Source: Microbacterium phyllosphaerae
GTDB lineage: Bacteria; Actinomycetota; Actinomycetes; Actinomycetales; Microbacteriaceae
NCBI RefSeq assembly: GCF_017876435.1
Contig: NZ_JAGIOA010000001.1
Span: forward strand, 682,001-746,000
Direction: 5' to 3'
DNA: 64,000 nucleotides
In this document: positions 52,817 to 62,046 of the stretch, piece by piece
How the letters are laid out: the number at the start of each line of letters is the position of its first letter
Position numbering within the stretch: position 1 is the first letter of the stretch
The notes under the pieces: model-generated
Seen by the model: only the letters and a program-made list of their open reading frames with translations
What the model was told of the DNA's origin: nothing
Database searches by the model: none
Made by a program: the position numbers and the translations under genes

Positions 52817-53908
52817 ATGCCCGCCGCAGCGCGTCACGATGCGATCCTTCGCGAACTCGAGCTGCGTGGCTCACTCTCGAGCGCGGCGATCGCCGCGCGA
52901 CTCGGAGTGACGACGATGACGCTGTGGCGCGACCTCGTCGCACTCGAGGAGCGCGGGCTGCTCGTGAGGGTGCACGGTGGGGCGATCTCTCCGGCGGTCG
53001 CGCAGCAGCAGTCGCGCGACGGTGAGCACGGTGCCATCAGACCGCGGCCGGTGGCGACGATCGGAATGATCGTCCCGACCACCCGGTACTACTTCCCGGA
53101 AGTGATCCGTGGCGCGAGCCAGGCGGCTCACGAGTCGAACTGCCGCCTCGTGGTCGGCGCATCGAACTACTCCGAGAAGGAGGAGTTGCGGCAGGCGGAA
53201 CGACTGATCGCCAGCGGGGTGGATGCGCTGATGATCACGCCCCAGGATTCGCTCACACAGAACTCCGCACTGCAGCGGCTGCTGTCAGGGGTCGACGTCC
53301 CCGTGGTGATGGTCGAGAGGTCGGTGGATGATCCGCTGGCGGGAAAGCTCGAATGGGTCCGCACTGACCATGCGCACGGCGCCGAGGTCGCAGTGCGCCA
53401 TCTGGCCGAGCAGCGGCATCTCGGAATCGCGCTCGCCGCGCGCCCCGCAGCGACCGTGGCGGGGCTCGACGCAGGGTTCCGGCGCGCGATGAGCACTCTC
53501 GATCCGGGACCGGCTCATGCGCTGCGTCGTGATCTCTCGCATCCGCAGATCGGCGACAACGCGAACATCGTCGAACTGGGCGCACTCCTCGACGATTGCC
53601 TGGCGGAGGGGATCACGGCCGCGATCCTGCTCGGCGATGCCGACGCGATGGCGTTCCTCGACCTCGTGCTCGAGAGGGGACTGCGGGTGCCGGAGGACTT
53701 CGCGGTCGTGGCGTATGACGACGAGGTCGCCGGCTTCGCGACAGTTCCCCTCACCGCGGTGGCTCCGCCGAAGCATGAGCTCGGCCATGCGGCTCTCCGC
53801 CTCTGCGTGGACCGGCTGAGGCAGCCGTCGGGCGTCGCCCACACATCCGTGCGTATGGCTCTGCTGCCTGCGCTGGTGGTGCGCGAGTCGACTGTCCGCG
53901 TTCCCTGA
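52817..53908 (+). CDS. DeoR-HTH/LacI-type hybrid transcriptional regulator
   Basis: 363 aa. DeoR-type winged HTH at the N-terminus (RHDAILRELELRGSLSSAAIAARLGVTTMTLWRDLVAL in part, and RVHGGAI wing), then from about residue 75 a LacI/GalR periplasmic-binding-like sensor (ATIGMIVPTTRYYFPEVIRGASQAA in part; VVAYDDEVAGFATVPLTAV). The hybrid binds a free sugar rather than a phosphosugar. Same direction as, and 100 bases upstream of, the ABC operon it most likely controls. Confidence 0.9.
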   Translation: MPAAARHDAILRELELRGSLSSAAIAARLGVTTMTLWRDLVALEERGLLVRVHGGAISPAVAQQQSRDGEHGAIRPRPVATIGMIVPTTRYYFPEVIRGASQAAHESNCRLVVGASNYSEKEELRQAERLIASGVDALMITPQDSLTQNSALQRLLSGVDVPVVMVERSVDDPLAGKLEWVRTDHAHGAEVAVRHLAEQRHLGIALAARPAATVAGLDAGFRRAMSTLDPGPAHALRRDLSHPQIGDNANIVELGALLDDCLAEGITAAILLGDADAMAFLDLVLERGLRVPEDFAVVAYDDEVAGFATVPLTAVAPPKHELGHAALRLCVDRLRQPSGVAHTSVRMALLPALVVRESTVRVP

Positions 53909-53910
53909 TT

Positions 53911-53933
53911 GTTAGGTTTTGTTGTAAATCGAC
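53911..53933. promoter_or_regulatory. Putative operator of the DeoR-LacI regulator (site 2)
   Basis: GTTAGGTTTTGTTGTA (53911-53926) followed by AATCGAC, in the promoter of the ABC sugar operon. Shares its core with site 1 at 52775. The 100-base gap otherwise contains only AAAGGAG-like ribosome site sequence before ATG 54009. Confidence 0.7.
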
Positions 53934-54008
53934 CACTTCGGTTGGTGAATCGTGCCGCGTGACGAATGATCGAACTCGCACGGTCAACGATTCAAAGGAG
54001 AACCCGCG

Positions 54009-55304
54009 ATGTCCCTGCATCGAACTTCCCTCTCGGTGGTGGCTCTGGCCGCCACTTCCGTCCTCGTCGCGGGATGCGCTGCCGGTGGTCCGGCAGCTGA
54101 GCCGGTGACGACAGAGACCCCGAAGGGTGAGGTCACCTTCTGGTCGTTCCTGAGCGGCATGTCCGATGTCGCCGCCGCCTTCAACGCGAGCCAGGACGAC
54201 ATCACTGTCACCTTCGAAGAGATCCCGAACGGGGCGAACGGCGGATACACGAAGCTCTCCGCGGCCATCGAATCGGGAAGCGGCCCCGACGTCGTCGGCA
54301 TCGAGTACGACCGGCTTCCCGGATTCGTCGCGGCGGAGCAGCTCGCACCGGTCGACGAGCTGGTGTCGGGTGACGTGCTAGGTGAGTACGACGAGCAGGT
54401 GCGCAACCTCGTGTCGTTCGGCGACGCGGCCTACGCGCTCCCGTACGACGCCCCGCCGATGATCATCTGGTACCGACAGGACGTGCTCGAGGCCGCGGGG
54501 GTCGGAGTGCCCACGACGTGGGACGAATTCGAAGAGGCCGCACGCGCCGTCAAGGCCGCCAACCCCGACGCCTACCTCACGAGCTTCTTCACGAACGAGC
54601 CGCAGCTCGCACCGATGTCGTGGCAGGCGGGAGCCGAGTGGTTCAGCGTCGAGGAGGACAGCTGGAAGGTCGCCGTCGATGACGAGAGGTCGCAGGACGT
54701 CGCCGGCTACTGGCAGCGTCTGATCGACGAGGGACTGGTCAAGAAGCAGCTCGGGTTCAGCGACGAATGGACCGCCGATCTGAACAGCGGAGTGGTCAAC
54801 GCGTGGGTCGGCGGATCATGGAGCGCATCTGCGCTGAAGACTCGCACCGAGGCGTCGGGCCAGGCAGGCAAGTGGATCGCCGCAGCCCCGCCGTCCTGGG
54901 ATGGTGAGCCCAGCGGCGCGCTGAGCGGCGGCACGAGCTTCGCGATCCCCGAGAACTCCGACAACGCGGCAGCGGCAGCGGTCTTCCTGGAGTGGCTCGT
55001 CACGTCTCCCGAGGCGATCGAGGCGCGAGGTGCCGTGGGTACCGCGTACCTGGCCTATCCCGGGCTCAACGACGTCGCCGCATCCGTCGCGCCGACCGAC
55101 TACTACGCGAACGACATCTACGAGGTGTTCGACGAGGCATCGGCTGACCTCGGCCCGTGGGCCTGGGGACCGAAGTACGACCTCACCGCGACGGCGCTCA
55201 AAGACTCCGTCACGGCCTCGCCGACGTTGAGCGATGCGCTGAGCTCGACCCAGAAGGCCACGGTCGGCGGGCTCGAGAAGCTCGGCCTCGACATCAAGGA
55301 ATAG
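54009..55304 (+). CDS. Carbohydrate ABC transporter substrate-binding lipoprotein
   Basis: 431 aa, COG1653 type. Signal with lipobox VAGC (Cys ~22), Ala/Glu/Thr-rich linker, then domain with GEVTFWSFLSGMSDVAAAF, YTKLSAAIESGSGPDVVGIEYD (in part) and WYRQDVLEAAGVGVPTTWDEF. First gene of an operon with two permeases, a hydroxyacid dehydrogenase and a Tat-exported propeller. Substrate not identifiable; a plant oligosaccharide or uronate is one possibility. Confidence 0.92.
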   Translation: MSLHRTSLSVVALAATSVLVAGCAAGGPAAEPVTTETPKGEVTFWSFLSGMSDVAAAFNASQDDITVTFEEIPNGANGGYTKLSAAIESGSGPDVVGIEYDRLPGFVAAEQLAPVDELVSGDVLGEYDEQVRNLVSFGDAAYALPYDAPPMIIWYRQDVLEAAGVGVPTTWDEFEEAARAVKAANPDAYLTSFFTNEPQLAPMSWQAGAEWFSVEEDSWKVAVDDERSQDVAGYWQRLIDEGLVKKQLGFSDEWTADLNSGVVNAWVGGSWSASALKTRTEASGQAGKWIAAAPPSWDGEPSGALSGGTSFAIPENSDNAAAAAVFLEWLVTSPEAIEARGAVGTAYLAYPGLNDVAASVAPTDYYANDIYEVFDEASADLGPWAWGPKYDLTATALKDSVTASPTLSDALSSTQKATVGGLEKLGLDIKE

Positions 55305-55311
55305 CCGATGC

Positions 55312-55348
55312 ACCGTCGGGCGGCCGCGAAGACGCACCGCCCGACGGT
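55312..55348 (+). terminator. Intra-operon hairpin (attenuator)
   Basis: ACCGTCGGGCGG (55312-55323) pairs with CCGCCCGACGGT (55337-55348), 8 bases after the binding-protein stop and before the permease start. No T-run, so it likely limits permease expression or stabilises the upstream transcript, as is common where binding protein exceeds permease. Confidence 0.7.
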
Positions 55349-55369
55349 CCGGATCGAAGGACACAGACC

Positions 55370-56299
55370 ATGACGACTCAGGCACCCGCCACGAGGCGCG
55401 CCCGCAGAAAGACGATTCCGGGAACGGGCGGACGCACCGCATCCGTGTTCCTGATCCCCTTCTTCGTGCTGTTCGCTCTCACGATGATCGCCCCGGTGAT
55501 CTACGCGATCGGAATGAGCCTCTTCGCAGAGCGACGCAGCGGACTCGGATTCGGCGGGGCGACGGTCGAGTTCGTCGGACTCGGCAACTACCTCGAGGTG
55601 CTGAGCGACACCACCTTCACCGACGGCTTCGGGCGGTTGGCGATCTACTGCCTGCTCTACGTGCCGACTCTGCTGGCGTTCGCCCTCGTGCTCGCGCTCC
55701 TGCTCGACTCGGCGGTCGCCTACGCCAAGCGCGCGTTCCAGCTGCTGCTGTTCCTGCCGCACGCCGTGCCGGGTGTGATCGCCGCGCTGATCTGGGCCTA
55801 CCTCTACACCCCCGGCGTCAGCCCGATCGTCAAGGCGCTCGAATCCGGCGGCATCGGGATCGACTTCCTCTCGGTGCAGCTCGTGCTCCCCTCGATGGTC
55901 AACATCGCGGTGTGGGAGTGGGCCGGGTACAACGTCATCATCCTCTTCACGGCGCTGCAGGCGGTGCCGCGCGAGATCCTCGAAGCGGCGAAGGTCGACG
56001 GCGCGGGCGAGATCCGCACCGCACTCTCGATCAAGACGCCCCTCGTCTGGCCGGCCCTCGGCGTCGCGCTGCTCTTCACCGTGATCGGCTCGCTGCAGCT
56101 GTTCACCGAGCCGAAGATCCTGTCCTCCGCGACGACGGCGGTGACCAGCACCTGGGTGCCGAACATGTGGGCCTACGACGCGGCGTTCAACCGCAACAAC
56201 CTGCCGCAGGCGGCCGCCGCCTCGATCATCCTCGCCCTGCTCGCCGGCCTGCTGTCGTGGGTCGTCACCCGATTCACCTCGAAGGAGCCGACGCGATGA
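55370..56299 (+). CDS. Carbohydrate ABC transporter permease (MalF-type)
   Basis: 309 aa, six membrane segments after a basic N-terminus (RRARRKTIPGTG). EAA loop EILEAAKVDGAGEIRTALSIKTPLVWPAL (in part). ATG 55370 lies 21 bases after the hairpin, and the stop overlaps the next gene (ATGA). No ATPase in the operon; a shared MsiK-type ATPase is likely used. Confidence 0.92.
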   Translation: MTTQAPATRRARRKTIPGTGGRTASVFLIPFFVLFALTMIAPVIYAIGMSLFAERRSGLGFGGATVEFVGLGNYLEVLSDTTFTDGFGRLAIYCLLYVPTLLAFALVLALLLDSAVAYAKRAFQLLLFLPHAVPGVIAALIWAYLYTPGVSPIVKALESGGIGIDFLSVQLVLPSMVNIAVWEWAGYNVIILFTALQAVPREILEAAKVDGAGEIRTALSIKTPLVWPALGVALLFTVIGSLQLFTEPKILSSATTAVTSTWVPNMWAYDAAFNRNNLPQAAAASIILALLAGLLSWVVTRFTSKEPTR

Positions 56300-57207
56300 C
56301 CGCCGTGATCGATCGCCCGACGTCCCCGACGTCCGCCCCCGTGAAGTCGGTGCGCTCGCGCCCGCCGCGCAGTTCCCGCCGCACGGCCGCGAAGGTCGGC
56401 GTCAACGGACTCCTGGTGCTCGGCTCCGCCTACATGGTGCTGCCGCTGCTCTGGCTGGTGTTCGCCGCGACGAAGGATGCCGGCGACCTCTACTCGGGCA
56501 ACGCGTTCGCCTTCGGCACCGACCTGTTCGTCAACCTGCAGCGCCTGCTCGCGCAGGACGACGGGATCTTCCTCCGGTGGCTCGGGAACAGCATCCTCTA
56601 TGCGGGAATCGGAGCCGTCGTCGGCGGATTCGTCTCACTCATGGCCGGGTACGCGTTCGACAAGTTCGAGTTCCGCGGCAAACGAGGGCTGTACGCCTCG
56701 GTGCTCGTGGGAGTCCTGATCCCGAACACCGCCACCGTGATCCCGCTCTACCTGCTCGCGGCATCCATCGGACTCACCAACACGATCTGGGCGGTGCTCA
56801 TCCCGACGCTCTGCAACCCCTTCAGCGTCTACTTGGCACGAGTGTTCTCGTCGGGCTATCTGCCGGCCGAGACCCTCGAGGCCGCAAGGGTCGACGGGGC
56901 CGGTCCCATCCGCAGCTTCCTGCAGGTCGGGCTGCCGATGCTCGTCCCCGGATTCGTCACGATCGCCCTCTTCCAGTTCGTCGGCATCTGGAACAACTTC
57001 ATGCTCCCGCTGATCATGCTGCAGAACCGCGATCTGTTCCCCTCCAGCGTCGGCATCGCGCTCTGGCAGAGCCAGGTGCAGCAGAACCCCGAGTTCTCGA
57101 CGCTGGTGATCGCCGGATCGTTCGTCTCGGTGCTCCCCCTGATCCTCGCGTTCGTGATGCTGCAGCGGTTCTGGCGATCGGGCCTGTCGGCGGGGAGCGT
57201 CAAGTGA
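56296..57207 (+). CDS. Carbohydrate ABC transporter permease (MalG-type)
   Basis: 303 aa, six membrane segments after a basic Ser/Arg/Pro N-terminus (KSVRSRPPRSSRRTAAK). EAA loop ETLEAARVDGAGPIRSFLQVGLPM (in part), C-terminus RSGLSAGSVK. Overlaps neighbours at both ends. Confidence 0.92.
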   Translation: MTAVIDRPTSPTSAPVKSVRSRPPRSSRRTAAKVGVNGLLVLGSAYMVLPLLWLVFAATKDAGDLYSGNAFAFGTDLFVNLQRLLAQDDGIFLRWLGNSILYAGIGAVVGGFVSLMAGYAFDKFEFRGKRGLYASVLVGVLIPNTATVIPLYLLAASIGLTNTIWAVLIPTLCNPFSVYLARVFSSGYLPAETLEAARVDGAGPIRSFLQVGLPMLVPGFVTIALFQFVGIWNNFMLPLIMLQNRDLFPSSVGIALWQSQVQQNPEFSTLVIAGSFVSVLPLILAFVMLQRFWRSGLSAGSVK

Positions 57208-58211
57208 GCGCGCGGCGCCCGGTGATCGCCTTCGCGATGTCCGACTCCGTGCGGGGGCGCGTGTTCCCCGAGAGGGTCATGCGCGAGTACGCCGCTGCGG
57301 CCGACATCGCCGGCATCCTCACCGAGTACACGTCTGACCATGCCCGCTCCGTGCTCGCTCGAGTCGAGGTGCTCGTGACGGGCTGGGGCGCACCACGCAT
57401 CGACACCGCCGCGCTCGACGCGGCACCCCGACTCGAAGCGGTGCTGCACGCGGCGGGAACCGTGAAGCCCTACCTCGACCCCGCAGTTCTCGAGCGCGGG
57501 GTGCGGGTGAGCTCGGCCGCCGGTGCCAACGCCGTGCCCGTCGCCGAGTTCGCCGTCGCGATGATCGTGCTGGCGGGAAAGCAGGTGCTCCCGATCGCGC
57601 GCCACTATCGTCAGGTGCAGGACGAGTTCGACATCGAGGCATCGTTCCCCGGGCTCGGCAACTACGGTCAGCGCGTCGGGATCATCGGTGCGTCGAAGAT
57701 CGGCCGCATCGTCATCGGGATGCTCAGGGCCTATGCGTTCGAGGTCGTGGTCTACGACCCGTATCTGACCGAGGCCGATGCCGCGGAGCTCGGTGTCATC
57801 TCGGTCGCCCTCGACGAGCTGCTGCGCACGAGCCGCGTCGTCTCGGTGCATGCGCCGTCGCTGCCCTCGACGATCGATCTGGTGGATGCCGCCGGCATCG
57901 CCTCCATGCCGCGTGGCGCGACTCTCGTGAACACCGCACGTGGCGAGATCGTCGATCAGGACGCTCTGACCCGCAGGGTGCTCGCGGGTGAGCTGTTCGC
58001 GATCCTCGACGTGACCGTGCCGTGGATCCTCGAGCCGGACCACCCGCTCTACACGTCCGAGCATGCGCTGCTCACCCCGCACATCGCAGGGTCGTACGGG
58101 GTCGAACTCGAGCGGCTGTCGGGAGTGATGCTCGACGAGCTGCTCCGGATCTCGCGGGGCGAGCCGCTCGCGCACGAGGTCGAGCCCGAGCTGCTCGCCA
58201 TCACCGCCTGA
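57204..58211 (+). CDS. D-2-hydroxyacid dehydrogenase family protein
   Basis: 335 aa. NAD-binding GIIGASKIGR (Ser in place of the usual third Gly), substrate-binding/catalytic Arg in NTARGEIVD, acidic partner in LEPDHPLY and catalytic His in LTPHIAGS. Catalyses NAD(P)-linked interconversion of a 2-hydroxyacid and a 2-ketoacid. GTG 57204 overlaps the permease stop. Inside a sugar-uptake operon it may process an imported acid such as a uronate or tartronate derivative; speculative. Confidence 0.87.
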   Translation: MSARRPVIAFAMSDSVRGRVFPERVMREYAAAADIAGILTEYTSDHARSVLARVEVLVTGWGAPRIDTAALDAAPRLEAVLHAAGTVKPYLDPAVLERGVRVSSAAGANAVPVAEFAVAMIVLAGKQVLPIARHYRQVQDEFDIEASFPGLGNYGQRVGIIGASKIGRIVIGMLRAYAFEVVVYDPYLTEADAAELGVISVALDELLRTSRVVSVHAPSLPSTIDLVDAAGIASMPRGATLVNTARGEIVDQDALTRRVLAGELFAILDVTVPWILEPDHPLYTSEHALLTPHIAGSYGVELERLSGVMLDELLRISRGEPLAHEVEPELLAITA

Positions 58212-58255
58212 CCTGACGTTCTCCCCATCATTCGACGACGAAGCAAGGAGCCCTC

Positions 58256-60280
58256 ATGTCCGAACCACTGAAGATGACCAGACGAACCGTCCTCCTTGCA
58301 GGGGCCGGTGGCCTGCTCGCGGCTGCGGCGGGAGTCGGATCCGGGCAGTCGGCGAGCGCCGCACCGTCACTCTTCCCGGCTGGTCGCACCGGCACCACGA
58401 TCACCGAGATCGGGCCCGGCATCATGCAGTACTCGCTCATGAGCGGGGTGCTGCTCGACGGCATCTGCTACATCGGATCCCGCAACCTCGAGCCGACCGG
58501 CATCCTCGCCTTCGATGTCGCATCGGGCACTGTCACGCACTCGACCACGCTCGTGACCGGCCACAGTATCCAGGCGCTCGCGGTGGATCCCGTGCGCAAG
58601 GTGCTCTACGCCGGCATCCTGCAGAAGGCAGCGAGTGCCAACAACCTGTATCGCTGGGATCTGAGCGACCTCAGCTCACCCGCGGTGGCGATCGGACGCA
58701 TCGGAGACCGCGACGTGCGCGACCTCGCCGTCTCGCCGGACGGCACCGTGTTCGCCGTCGGAGGTGGTGGCACGGGTGCCCCGGCGCTGTGGCAGTACGA
58801 CCCTGCGTCCGGAGCGATCACGAGCCTCGGCGTGCCCGATGCGAAGGCGACGCTCGCCCGAGCCGTGGCCGCGACCGACCAGGCGGTGTTCTTCGGAGCC
58901 GGGAGCACGCTCGGCGGCGGAACAGGCACCAGCAGGGCGGCGCTCTATGCCTTCGATCGTGCGGCGGCGACCTTCTCCGACATCACTCCTGCCGAGATGG
59001 TGAACGACCCCAGCATCCGCGAGCTCACGGTCTCCGGCGACCGACTTCTCGTGTCGTCCGCGGGGTCGACCGAGCCGTCGAAGCTCGCAGCGATCTCGCT
59101 CGCCGATCACGCCTCGTACCGTGCAGTGACGTCGATCGGGACCACGGCCAAGAACTTCGCCGTCCTGGGTGATGACGTGTTCTGTGCGAATGATTCCGGC
59201 GTGCTGCGCTGGACGCCGGGTGAGGCTGCCGTGCAGCAACTCCCGCTGACGATCGACCTCGGAGAGGTCTGGGGGCTCGAGCCCCACGATGCCGGGTTGG
59301 TCGTGGTTTCGGGATACGGCTTTGTCGCAGCGCTCGACGCCGGGGGCGCGGTGCGCGGAGAATACGACCTCGGCAGGGCAGGTGCACCGGTGAGCGCGCA
59401 GACCTGCATGGGGATCGCGGTCGGAGCGGGCTTCGCCTATGTCGGCGGCAACGGGGGCATCGCGCGTCACGATCTACGGCGGGGCGGCGCGGTCAACCTC
59501 CGGGCGCCCGGCGAAGCGAAGGATGCCGAGGTGATCCGCGGTGTGCTCTATACCGGGCAGTACAACTCGCAGGGGATCTGGGCGTACGACCCGCGCTCCG
59601 GTGATCCGATCCGTCGCGTCGCGTCGTTCCCGTCGGCGCAGAATCGTCCGCTCGACACCCACTGGGACGACTGCCATCGCATGCTGCTCGTGGCCGCGCA
59701 GGCCGACACCGAGGGCGGTGGCTCACTGTGGACCTTCGATCCGCGCACCGGCGCAAGCACCCATGCGATCAATCCGATCGACGACGTGCAGCTGGTGCGC
59801 GCCGTGGTCGCGGTCGACGGCGTCGCGTATCTCGGCGGTGACAACGCGCAGAAGACCGGGCCTCGGGGAACGATCGTCGCGTGGGATCCGGTGGCGCATC
59901 GTGAGCTCTGGCGCGTCGAGACGGGCAAGCCCAACGGCATCGCTGCACTCGCCGCGCACGGACGATACCTGTTCGCGCTCACGATCAAGGGTGCGCTGGT
60001 CGTGATCGATCGCCCGCGCCGCGAGATCGTCCACACGGGCGACCTCACCGCCCTCGTTCCTGGTTTCGCCGCGATGAAGGCGGCCAGAGGTGCGATTTAC
60101 GGGGTCTCCGACACGAACCTGTTCCGCATCCACCCCCGCACCTTCGAAGTGACGACGGTCGTGCCGGGCATCGACGGCGGCTGGTACAGCGGCCCGCACC
60201 TGAACGTCGACGAGGACGGTGCCGTGTTCACACTCCGCGGGCGCACTCTGGTCAAGGTCGACGATCACCCGCGACGCTGA
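58256..60280 (+). CDS. Tat-exported beta-propeller protein
   Basis: 674 aa. N-terminal twin-arginine signal (MTRRTVLLAG, hydrophobic core, ASAAPSL cleavage region). The remainder shows repeated WD/PQQ-like strands (VRKVLYAGILQKA, VRDLAVSPDGTVFAVGGGG, RELTVSGDRLLVSS, GIARHDLRRG), consistent with one or two propellers; no catalytic residues recognised. Tat export and the ABC importer next door suggest binding or processing of a carbohydrate outside the membrane. AAGGAG precedes ATG 58256. Function unknown. Confidence 0.85.
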   Translation: MSEPLKMTRRTVLLAGAGGLLAAAAGVGSGQSASAAPSLFPAGRTGTTITEIGPGIMQYSLMSGVLLDGICYIGSRNLEPTGILAFDVASGTVTHSTTLVTGHSIQALAVDPVRKVLYAGILQKAASANNLYRWDLSDLSSPAVAIGRIGDRDVRDLAVSPDGTVFAVGGGGTGAPALWQYDPASGAITSLGVPDAKATLARAVAATDQAVFFGAGSTLGGGTGTSRAALYAFDRAAATFSDITPAEMVNDPSIRELTVSGDRLLVSSAGSTEPSKLAAISLADHASYRAVTSIGTTAKNFAVLGDDVFCANDSGVLRWTPGEAAVQQLPLTIDLGEVWGLEPHDAGLVVVSGYGFVAALDAGGAVRGEYDLGRAGAPVSAQTCMGIAVGAGFAYVGGNGGIARHDLRRGGAVNLRAPGEAKDAEVIRGVLYTGQYNSQGIWAYDPRSGDPIRRVASFPSAQNRPLDTHWDDCHRMLLVAAQADTEGGGSLWTFDPRTGASTHAINPIDDVQLVRAVVAVDGVAYLGGDNAQKTGPRGTIVAWDPVAHRELWRVETGKPNGIAALAAHGRYLFALTIKGALVVIDRPRREIVHTGDLTALVPGFAAMKAARGAIYGVSDTNLFRIHPRTFEVTTVVPGIDGGWYSGPHLNVDEDGAVFTLRGRTLVKVDDHPRR

Positions 60281-60314
60281 CGGCGCCGCATGTGCTCAGG
60301 GCGTTCGGGGCGTT

Positions 60315-60385
60315 CGGGAGGAGAACCGTCCTTCGGGAGGAGGCTCAGAGCAGGATCATCCTCCCGAGGCGCAGTTCTCCTCCCG
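60315..60385. repeat. CGGGAGGAGA-type long hairpin element, copy 2
   Basis: CGGGAGGAGAAC (60315-60326) / GTTCTCCTCCCG (60374-60385), enclosing CGGGAGG (60334-60340) / CCTCCCG (60360-60366). The right end (26 bases to 60388) matches copy 1 at 52725-52750 with two differences. Located between converging genes (propeller and ABC-2), in the 216-base gap 60281-60496, with no gene. Confidence 0.8.
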
Positions 60386-60496
60386 AGGAGCAGTCACGAA
60401 GTCACGAGCCGTGCCGAAGGAGCCGACACCGAGCGCGGCGAAACGCCCCGGCCGGGCGCGGAGCCCGGACGGAGCGTTCCGTCTCACTGCAGACGT

Positions 60497-61264
60497 TCAA
60501 CTGACCTTCTTGCGGTAGGCGATGATCGCGAAGACGTAGCCGACGATCAGGATGCCGACGCACCAGGCGAGAGCGACGCAGATGTCGGTGCCGACCGGCT
60601 TCTCGGCGAACAGCGCCTGGATGGTGTTCACGATCGACGTGACCGGCTGGTTCTCGGCGAACCACTGCACCGGACCCGGCATGGTGTCGGTCGGCACGAA
60701 GGCCGAGCTGATGAACGGCAGGAAGATCAGCGGATACGAGAACGCCGTCGCCCCGTCGATCGTCTTGGCGCTCAGGCCCGCGATGATCGCCAGCCAGGTG
60801 AGGGCCAGGGTGAACAGCAGCAGGATGCCGATGACGGCGAGCCAGGCGAGGGGGCCTGCTCCGGTGCGGAACCCCAACAGGAACCCGACGGCGAAGATGA
60901 TCGCCAGCGTGATGCCGTTCGCGACGAGCGAGGTGAGCACGTGCGCCCACAGCACGCTCGATCGGGCGATCGGCATGGAGTGGAAGCGCTCGAAGATGCC
61001 GCTCTGCAGATCGTTGAACAGGCGGTACGCCGTGTAGGCGATGCCGGATGCGACTGCGATCAACAGGATGCCGGGGAGCAGGTAGTTGACGTAGTTCTCG
61101 GAGCCGATGCTCTGCTTGAGCGCCCCTCCGAAGACGAACACGAACAGCAGCATCAGCGCGATCGGGGTGACCGCCGTGGTGATGATGGTGTCGGTGCTGC
61201 GGAAGATGTGCCGCATCGAGCGGCCGGTGAGTGTCGCGGTGTCGGCGACGACGTGCGTGCTCAT
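60497..61264 (-). CDS. ABC-2-type permease (DrrB-like)
   Basis: 255 aa, six membrane segments (IITTAVTPIALMLLFVFVFGGAL; YLLPGILLIAVASGIAYTAY and others), with the ABC-2 signature stretch FSYPLIFLPFISSAFVPTDTMPG (in part) typical of daunorubicin-resistance DrrB proteins. Starts within the overlap with its ATPase. The family exports drugs or lipids, target unknown. Confidence 0.9.
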   Translation of the reverse strand: MSTHVVADTATLTGRSMRHIFRSTDTIITTAVTPIALMLLFVFVFGGALKQSIGSENYVNYLLPGILLIAVASGIAYTAYRLFNDLQSGIFERFHSMPIARSSVLWAHVLTSLVANGITLAIIFAVGFLLGFRTGAGPLAWLAVIGILLLFTLALTWLAIIAGLSAKTIDGATAFSYPLIFLPFISSAFVPTDTMPGPVQWFAENQPVTSIVNTIQALFAEKPVGTDICVALAWCVGILIVGYVFAIIAYRKKVS

Positions 61265-62046
61265 GCTGCGTTCTCCTTTCCGGATTCGGCGGTCGACGTG
61301 GTGCCGACGAGGGTGAGGAAGATCTCCTCGAGGGTGGGCTGCTTCTCGACGTACTCGACCTTCGCGGCCGGCAGCAGGCGCTTGAGCTCGGCGAGGGTGC
61401 CGTTGGCGATGATCCGGCCCTCGTGCAGGATCGCGATGCGGTCGGCGAGATGCTCGGCCTCATCGAGGTACTGGGTGGTGAGCAGCACGGTCGTGCCGGT
61501 GTTCGCGAGTTCCTTGACCACGGCCCACACCTCGATGCGGGCTTCGGGGTCGAGGCCGGTGGTCGGTTCGTCGAGGTAGATGACCTCGGGGTGTCCGACG
61601 AGGCTCATGGCGATGTCGAGACGACGGCGCATGCCTCCGGAGTAGGTGCCGACCTTGCGGCCGCCGGCATCCGTCAGTCGGAAGCGGGCGAGCAGGTCGT
61701 CGGCGATGATCCCCGGCTCCGGCAGATGCCGCAGCTTCGCGACCAGCACGAGGTTCTCACGACCGGTGAGGATCTCGTCGACCGCGGCGAACTGGCCGGT
61801 GAGACTGATCCGCTGGCGCACGGCGACCGGGTCGGCGGCGACATCGATTCCCTGCACGGTGGCGATGCCGGCATCCGAGGTCAGCAGCGTGGAGAGGATG
61901 CGGACGATCGTGGTCTTGCCGGCCCCGTTCGACCCGAGGAGGGCGAAGATCGATCCCTTCTCGACTTCGAAGTCGACGCCGCGCAGCACGTGGAGATCCT
62001 TGTAGGACTTCTCGATGCCGCGGACGGCGATGGCGGATGCGTTCAT
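61261..62046 (-). CDS. ABC transporter ATP-binding protein (DrrA-like)
   Basis: 261 aa. Walker A GSNGAGKTT (~40), signature YSGGMRRRLD, Walker B VIYLDEPTTGLDP, H-loop TTQYLDEAEHLAD with the DrrA-type LDEA form. Followed by the C-terminal DrrA tail (ELKRLLPAAKVEYVEKQPTLEEIF in part). Overlaps permease and DUF1048 genes by 4 bases each, so one tightly coupled unit. Confidence 0.9.
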   Translation of the reverse strand: MNASAIAVRGIEKSYKDLHVLRGVDFEVEKGSIFALLGSNGAGKTTIVRILSTLLTSDAGIATVQGIDVAADPVAVRQRISLTGQFAAVDEILTGRENLVLVAKLRHLPEPGIIADDLLARFRLTDAGGRKVGTYSGGMRRRLDIAMSLVGHPEVIYLDEPTTGLDPEARIEVWAVVKELANTGTTVLLTTQYLDEAEHLADRIAILHEGRIIANGTLAELKRLLPAAKVEYVEKQPTLEEIFLTLVGTTSTAESGKENAA

